The notes beneath the pieces are model-generated. The model ran no database searches. It had not been told where the DNA came from and saw nothing but the letters and a program-made list of their open reading frames with translations. A DNA stretch of 64,000 nucleotides from Microvirga sp. KLBC 81. GTDB lineage: Bacteria; Pseudomonadota; Alphaproteobacteria; Rhizobiales; Beijerinckiaceae. The stretch is taken from contig NZ_QDAH01000011.1 of assembly GCF_003075415.1 (NCBI RefSeq), forward strand, positions 54,734 to 118,733, given 5' to 3'. A program made the position numbers and the translations under genes. Within the stretch, counting starts at the first letter, position 1; every line of letters starts with the position of its first letter. Shown piece by piece: positions 61,258-64,000 of this stretch.

Positions 61258-61494
61258 ATGAACACCAGCGACACCCCCGAAAACACCCAGGCTCCTGCCC
61301 TCGCAGGGGCCGCACCCGGAAAAACCCTCTCGCCTGCGGCCCAGCGGGCCCTGGAGGAGGCCGCCCGGCGGCGGCAGGAGATCGATGCCCGCGCGGCGGA
61401 AATCGCCAAGGAGAAAGAGCACCAGGGCCGCGGCGGCCTGGAGCCCGTGCGCTACGACGATTGGGAGGTGAAAGGCCTCGCCAGCGACTTTTAA
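61258..61494 (+). CDS. DUF1674 / succinate dehydrogenase assembly factor 4-like protein
   Basis: A 78-residue soluble protein whose C-terminal signature GRGGLEPVRYDDWEVKG is the hallmark of DUF1674/SDHAF4. In mitochondria SDHAF4 protects and loads the flavinated SdhA subunit; the bacterial role is probably similar. AAGG lies about 10 bases before the ATG at 61258. It is divergent from htpX and is followed by cfa 68 bases later. Confidence 0.92.
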   Translation: MNTSDTPENTQAPALAGAAPGKTLSPAAQRALEEAARRRQEIDARAAEIAKEKEHQGRGGLEPVRYDDWEVKGLASDF

Positions 61495-61562
61495 GTTATT
61501 GTATCCAGGCACACCCCCGCCTAGTGTCGGATACAAGACGAAGCAACACGGGTTGTGGGGTG

Positions 61563-62867
61563 ATGAACGGGGCAGAGCGGCTCACGCTTTTCCGGGGCCT
61601 TCTGGATGATGCCCACCGGGCGCTCGATCTTCAGTTCGGCTTCGAGCTGTGGGACGGTTCCACGGTTCCCGCCGACATGCCGTCCTACGCCATGCGTCTC
61701 GTCATCCGGCACGAGAACGTCATCGCAAGCCTTCTCCGCCGCCCGAACCTGGACACGGTGCTCAACGCCTATGTGTCGGGCCTGCTCGATCTCAGGAACG
61801 GCACCCTCTTCGACCTCGCGACCCAGCGCCCGCAGAAGGCCGGACGCCGCCTGAGAAAAGTCAGCAAGGTCAAAGCGCTGAAGACCGCCTATTATTTCCT
61901 GCGCACTCCGGCCGACATGCCGCGCCCCCTCGATCAAGTGGAGGATAATCCTCAGGCCAGGGACGGACGGCCCCAGACCAACAAGAAGAACGTCGCTTAC
62001 CATTACGACGTCTCGAACGACTTCTACCGGCTCTTTCTCGATCCGGAGATGGTCTATACCTGCGCCTACTTCCAGCCGGACTGGCACGACGACCTTGCCC
62101 GCGCTCAGGTGGACAAGCTCGACATGATCTGCCGCAAGCTGCGGCTGAAACCCGGTGAGCGTTTCCTCGATATCGGCTGTGGCTGGGGGGCTCTCATCTG
62201 CCATGCGGCGCAGCACTACGGCGTGAAGGCGACCGGCGTGACGCTGGCCGAGGAGCAGGCGAAGCTCGCCCGGGACAAGATCGCCCGTCTCGGCCTGCAG
62301 GATCGGGTCGAGGTCCTGCTGAAGGATTTCACCCAGATCGACGGGGAGTTCGACAAGATCTCTTCCATCGGCATGTTCGAGCAGGTGGGCATCAGGAACT
62401 ACCCAACCTACTTCCGCTCGGTGCATCGCCTCTTGAGGCCGCGCGGCCTTTATCTGCACCATACCATCGCGCGGCGCGCGAAGAAGAGCGAGCGGGCCTT
62501 CCGCAAGCTCAAGCCCGAATACAGGGCGCTCACCCGCTACATCTTCCCCGGCGGCGAGCTCGATCACCTCGGCATGTCGATCGCCAATCTCGAGCGCTTC
62601 GGCTTCGAGGTGCATGACGTGGAAGGCTGGCGCGAGCATTATCAGCGCACGACGCGCCTGTGGTGGGAAAAGTTAAGCGCCAATCGCAAAGAGGCCGAGA
62701 CCATGGTGGGCAAGGAGAAAACCCGCATGTGGCTCCTCTACCTGGCCGGCTGCTCGCTCGCCTTCGAGCGCGCGGCGGTCGGCGTAAACCAGACACTCGT
62801 CTCCAAGCGCACGCGCGGACCATCGGGCTTGCCGCCGTCGAGGGCTGATCTGTATCGGCCGCAATAG
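61563..62867 (+). CDS. cfa: cyclopropane-fatty-acyl-phospholipid synthase
   Basis: A 434-residue SAM-dependent enzyme adding a methylene group to unsaturated acyl chains of membrane lipids. The SAM motif LDIGCGWGALICHAA begins at residue 203, and SSIGMFEQVG and HHTIARR downstream match the CFA synthase core. The N-terminal 150 residues are the less conserved domain. The ATG at 61563 has GGGTTGTGGGG directly upstream. In alphaproteobacteria such enzymes respond to acid or stationary phase; here no promoter is deduced. Confidence 0.93.
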   Translation: MNGAERLTLFRGLLDDAHRALDLQFGFELWDGSTVPADMPSYAMRLVIRHENVIASLLRRPNLDTVLNAYVSGLLDLRNGTLFDLATQRPQKAGRRLRKVSKVKALKTAYYFLRTPADMPRPLDQVEDNPQARDGRPQTNKKNVAYHYDVSNDFYRLFLDPEMVYTCAYFQPDWHDDLARAQVDKLDMICRKLRLKPGERFLDIGCGWGALICHAAQHYGVKATGVTLAEEQAKLARDKIARLGLQDRVEVLLKDFTQIDGEFDKISSIGMFEQVGIRNYPTYFRSVHRLLRPRGLYLHHTIARRAKKSERAFRKLKPEYRALTRYIFPGGELDHLGMSIANLERFGFEVHDVEGWREHYQRTTRLWWEKLSANRKEAETMVGKEKTRMWLLYLAGCSLAFERAAVGVNQTLVSKRTRGPSGLPPSRADLYRPQ

Positions 62868-62881
62868 CTGAAAGACTCCTC

Positions 62882-62905
62882 CCTCATCCTGAGGAGCAGA
62901 GCGAT
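62882..62905. repeat. partial family C repeat (copy 3)
   Basis: CCCTCATCCTGAGGAGC only: the first hairpin of the family C element without its second arm. Confidence 0.7.
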
Positions 62906-62942
62906 TGAGAGCTGCGGCTTCTGAAATCCGCCGGTTTCGATT

Positions 62943-63440
62943 TTACGGTGTCACCACCACCCGCGTGCCCACGCTCACCTGATCGTAAAGATCGACGATG
63001 TCCTCGTTCAGCATGCGGATGCAGCCGTAAGAGGCATAGGTGCCGATGGAGCTCGGGCGGTTGGTGCCATGGATGGCGTATTCGTCGAGGTTGAGGGTGA
63101 GTGCCCGCGCGCCCATGGGGTTGTTCGGCGCGCCGCCGGGAATCACGTCGGGAAGGCGGGGATTGTCGCGCTTGACTTCCGTCGGCGGTGCCCAGGCGGG
63201 ACGCACGTATTTGCCGTCGATCCGGGCCTCGCCGAACCATTGCTTGCCCGGTTTTCCGACGGCCACACGATAGCGCAGGGCCGTTCCGTCGCCACGCACG
63301 TAATAGAGCCGACGCTCGCCCGTCTTGATGACGATGGTGCCGGGCGAGACTCTTTCCTGGAACGGTACGACCTCGCGGGCCGAGGCGCCCGAGGTAGCAA
63401 GGGTGACGGCGGTCATCGCAAAGGCAATCCGCGCAAACAT
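62943..63440 (-). CDS. L,D-transpeptidase (YkuD domain)
   Basis: A 165-residue exported enzyme. Signal peptide (RIAFAMTAVTLATSGASA) precedes the YkuD domain with IHGTNRPSSIGTYASYGCIRM containing His124 and the nucleophile Cys140. It makes 3-3 peptidoglycan cross-links or attaches proteins to peptidoglycan. I chose the ATG at 63440 because AGGAGGG is 8 bases upstream. Found just before a repeat-dense 463-base gap. Confidence 0.95.
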   Translation of the reverse strand: MFARIAFAMTAVTLATSGASAREVVPFQERVSPGTIVIKTGERRLYYVRGDGTALRYRVAVGKPGKQWFGEARIDGKYVRPAWAPPTEVKRDNPRLPDVIPGGAPNNPMGARALTLNLDEYAIHGTNRPSSIGTYASYGCIRMLNEDIVDLYDQVSVGTRVVVTP

Positions 63441-63517
63441 CTCTCGAACCCTCCTGTTCAACGACACAAGGGTGAGACGCGAAGGAAACGGCTGCGGTTC
63501 CAGGGAGCTGAAAAGCG

Positions 63518-63568
63518 TCATCCCGGACGCACCAGAGCGACGATCCGGGATCGCCTGCAGAATGGGAC
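63518..63568. repeat. family D palindromic repeat (copy 4)
   Basis: GTCATCCCGGACGC... with ...ACGATCCGGGATC; imperfect inverted repeat similar to copies at 16577 and 21922. Confidence 0.55.
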
Positions 63569-63597
63569 GCGGATTTCCCTCTACGCTTGGCACTCTT

Positions 63598-63687
63598 CGT
63601 CATGGCCGGGCTTGTCCCGGCCATCCCGACATGGAGGGGCGTTGTGCCTCATTAAGCGAGATCACCGGCACAAGGCCGGTGACGACG
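63598..63687. repeat. 90-base two-hairpin repeat (family A, copy 5, reversed)
   Basis: Same element as copies 1-4 but in opposite orientation: CGTCATGGCCGGGCTTGTCCCGG... first, ...AGATCACCGGCACAAGGCCGG... second. The conserved GATTAAG appears as CATTAAG here. Part of the 463-base gap before acsA, which holds only repeats. Confidence 0.9.
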
Positions 63688-63799
63688 TGGTGCAGGTTGG
63701 CAGGCAAAGCATCGGAGCCTCCACTGTCATTCCCACGCAGGCGGACCTGAAGGGCCGCGCCACCGGCATGGAAATCCAGAATCGCTGACATTACAGACT

Positions 63800-63898
63800 G
63801 GAGTGCTGTCGTGATTATGGATCCCGGCTTTCGCCGGGATGACAGTGCCTTACCCTGAAAACGATCCCGGGTTCTGCTCCGCAGCCCCAGGATGGCGT
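63800..63898. repeat. family D-type palindromic repeat (copy 5)
   Basis: ATCCCGGCTTTCGCCGGGAT hairpin (20-base perfect palindrome with central loop) followed by GATCCCGGGTTC...CAGCCCCAGGATGGCG. Related to the second half of the element at 53390-53497. Confidence 0.6.
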
Positions 63899-63903
63899 AT
63901 GGA

Positions 63904-64000
63904 TCAGGCCGCCTTCGTGCGCTTGTTCTGGCGGTTGGAGATCAGGTCGTCGACGACGGTGGGGTCGGCCAGGGTCGAGGTGTCGCCCAGCGAGCCGAAC
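63904..64000 (-). CDS. acsA: acetyl-CoA synthetase, C-terminal end
   Basis: The minus-strand frame entering from the right edge encodes [19 protein letters not shown] followed by [12 protein letters not shown] and stop at 63904-63906. [16 protein letters not shown] is the typical end of acetyl-CoA synthetase (AcsA), after the acetylation-regulated lysine region, which lies outside this window. AcsA makes acetyl-CoA from acetate, CoA and ATP. The short KRTKAA tail is longer than in E. coli. Only about 31 residues are visible, so the call rests on a short but distinctive motif. Confidence 0.8.
   Translation of the reverse strand, partial: FGSLGDTSTLADPTVVDDLISNRQNKRTKAA

Noticed and set aside
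61224..61562. Long N-terminal extension of cfa
   Set aside because: Overlaps the SDHAF4-like gene in another frame and has unnatural Arg/Pro composition; the ATG at 61563 gives the normal protein.
11676..63687. CRISPR array or integron
   Set aside because: The repeats are dispersed, palindromic and lack regular spacers; no cas genes or integrase.

Overview
The window is GC-rich chromosomal DNA from an alphaproteobacterium. A rhizobial-type acpXL-to-lpxXL cluster for very-long-chain acyl groups of lipid A, a 180-kDa-class NAD-glutamate dehydrogenase, DUF2794, SDHAF4/DUF1674 and IalB-family genes point to the Hyphomicrobiales (Rhizobiales). The dense intergenic palindromes recall Microvirga/Methylobacteriaceae, but the genus is a guess. 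I see no phage, transposase, integrase, plasmid functions, CRISPR array or rRNA. Most genes are core or near-core chromosomal genes. The window cuts leuB at the left edge and acsA at the right edge.

Layout. 0-11 kb: end of leuB, an exported small protein, a molybdenum sulfite oxidase, asd, an operon of DUF429 protein / PLP dehydratase / beta carbonic anhydrase, a citE-like lyase, an operon of thioredoxin-TPR protein / Lon-N-domain protein / Trm112-like protein, and a prolyl-tRNA editing protein. 11.5-17.4 kb: tRNA-Gly(GCC) with a clear terminator, a stand-alone AceE-like E1 enzyme, an MsbA-type ABC exporter and a tyrosine phosphatase. 17.7-24.3 kb: the very-long-chain acyl cluster (ACP, FabZ-like dehydratase, a ketosynthase lacking its catalytic cysteine, a complete ketosynthase, an SDR ketoreductase, a zinc-dehydrogenase-like MDR protein and an LpxXL acyltransferase). 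24.3-31.3 kb: DUF1223, two TPM-domain membrane proteins with LemA, a LysE exporter, two small membrane proteins, rlmN and an IalB-family protein. 31.5-46.4 kb: metabolic and repair genes including SDRs, pterin dehydratase, YeiH, thpR, an aldo/keto reductase, a TesA-like esterase divergent from a YbbA-YbbP ABC pair, a Bax-inhibitor-1 (YbhL) gene with a structured leader, and a quinone-reductase-like gene divergent from an HxlR regulator. 46.5-64 kb: giant NAD-GDH, an MFS transporter, purH, a small AT-richer patch of hypothetical genes, a heparinase-like protein, rsmB, htpX, sdhAF4-like, cfa and an L,D-transpeptidase.

How it fits together. The most coherent pathway is the very-long-chain acyl system: acyl groups are carried on a dedicated ACP, extended by the ketosynthase pair, reduced and dehydrated by the SDR, FabZ-like and probably the MDR proteins, and transferred to lipid A by the HX4E acyltransferase. 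Envelope maintenance is a recurring theme (cfa, L,D-transpeptidase, htpX, ABC exporter, LemA/TPM, BI-1).

The most unusual non-coding signal is an abundance of palindromic repeats. There are at least five families: a 90-base two-hairpin element in five full copies, and a GCATCG-type palindrome family in seven loci whose edges repeatedly coincide with gene stop codons. A hairpin-plus-terminator between two minus-strand genes (44.66-44.79 kb) looks like an unannotated small RNA. I found no convincing wholly new multi-gene system. The best leads are the cysteine-less/complete ketosynthase pair, the repeat families, the small RNA candidate and the AT-rich gene patch near 55-56.5 kb.
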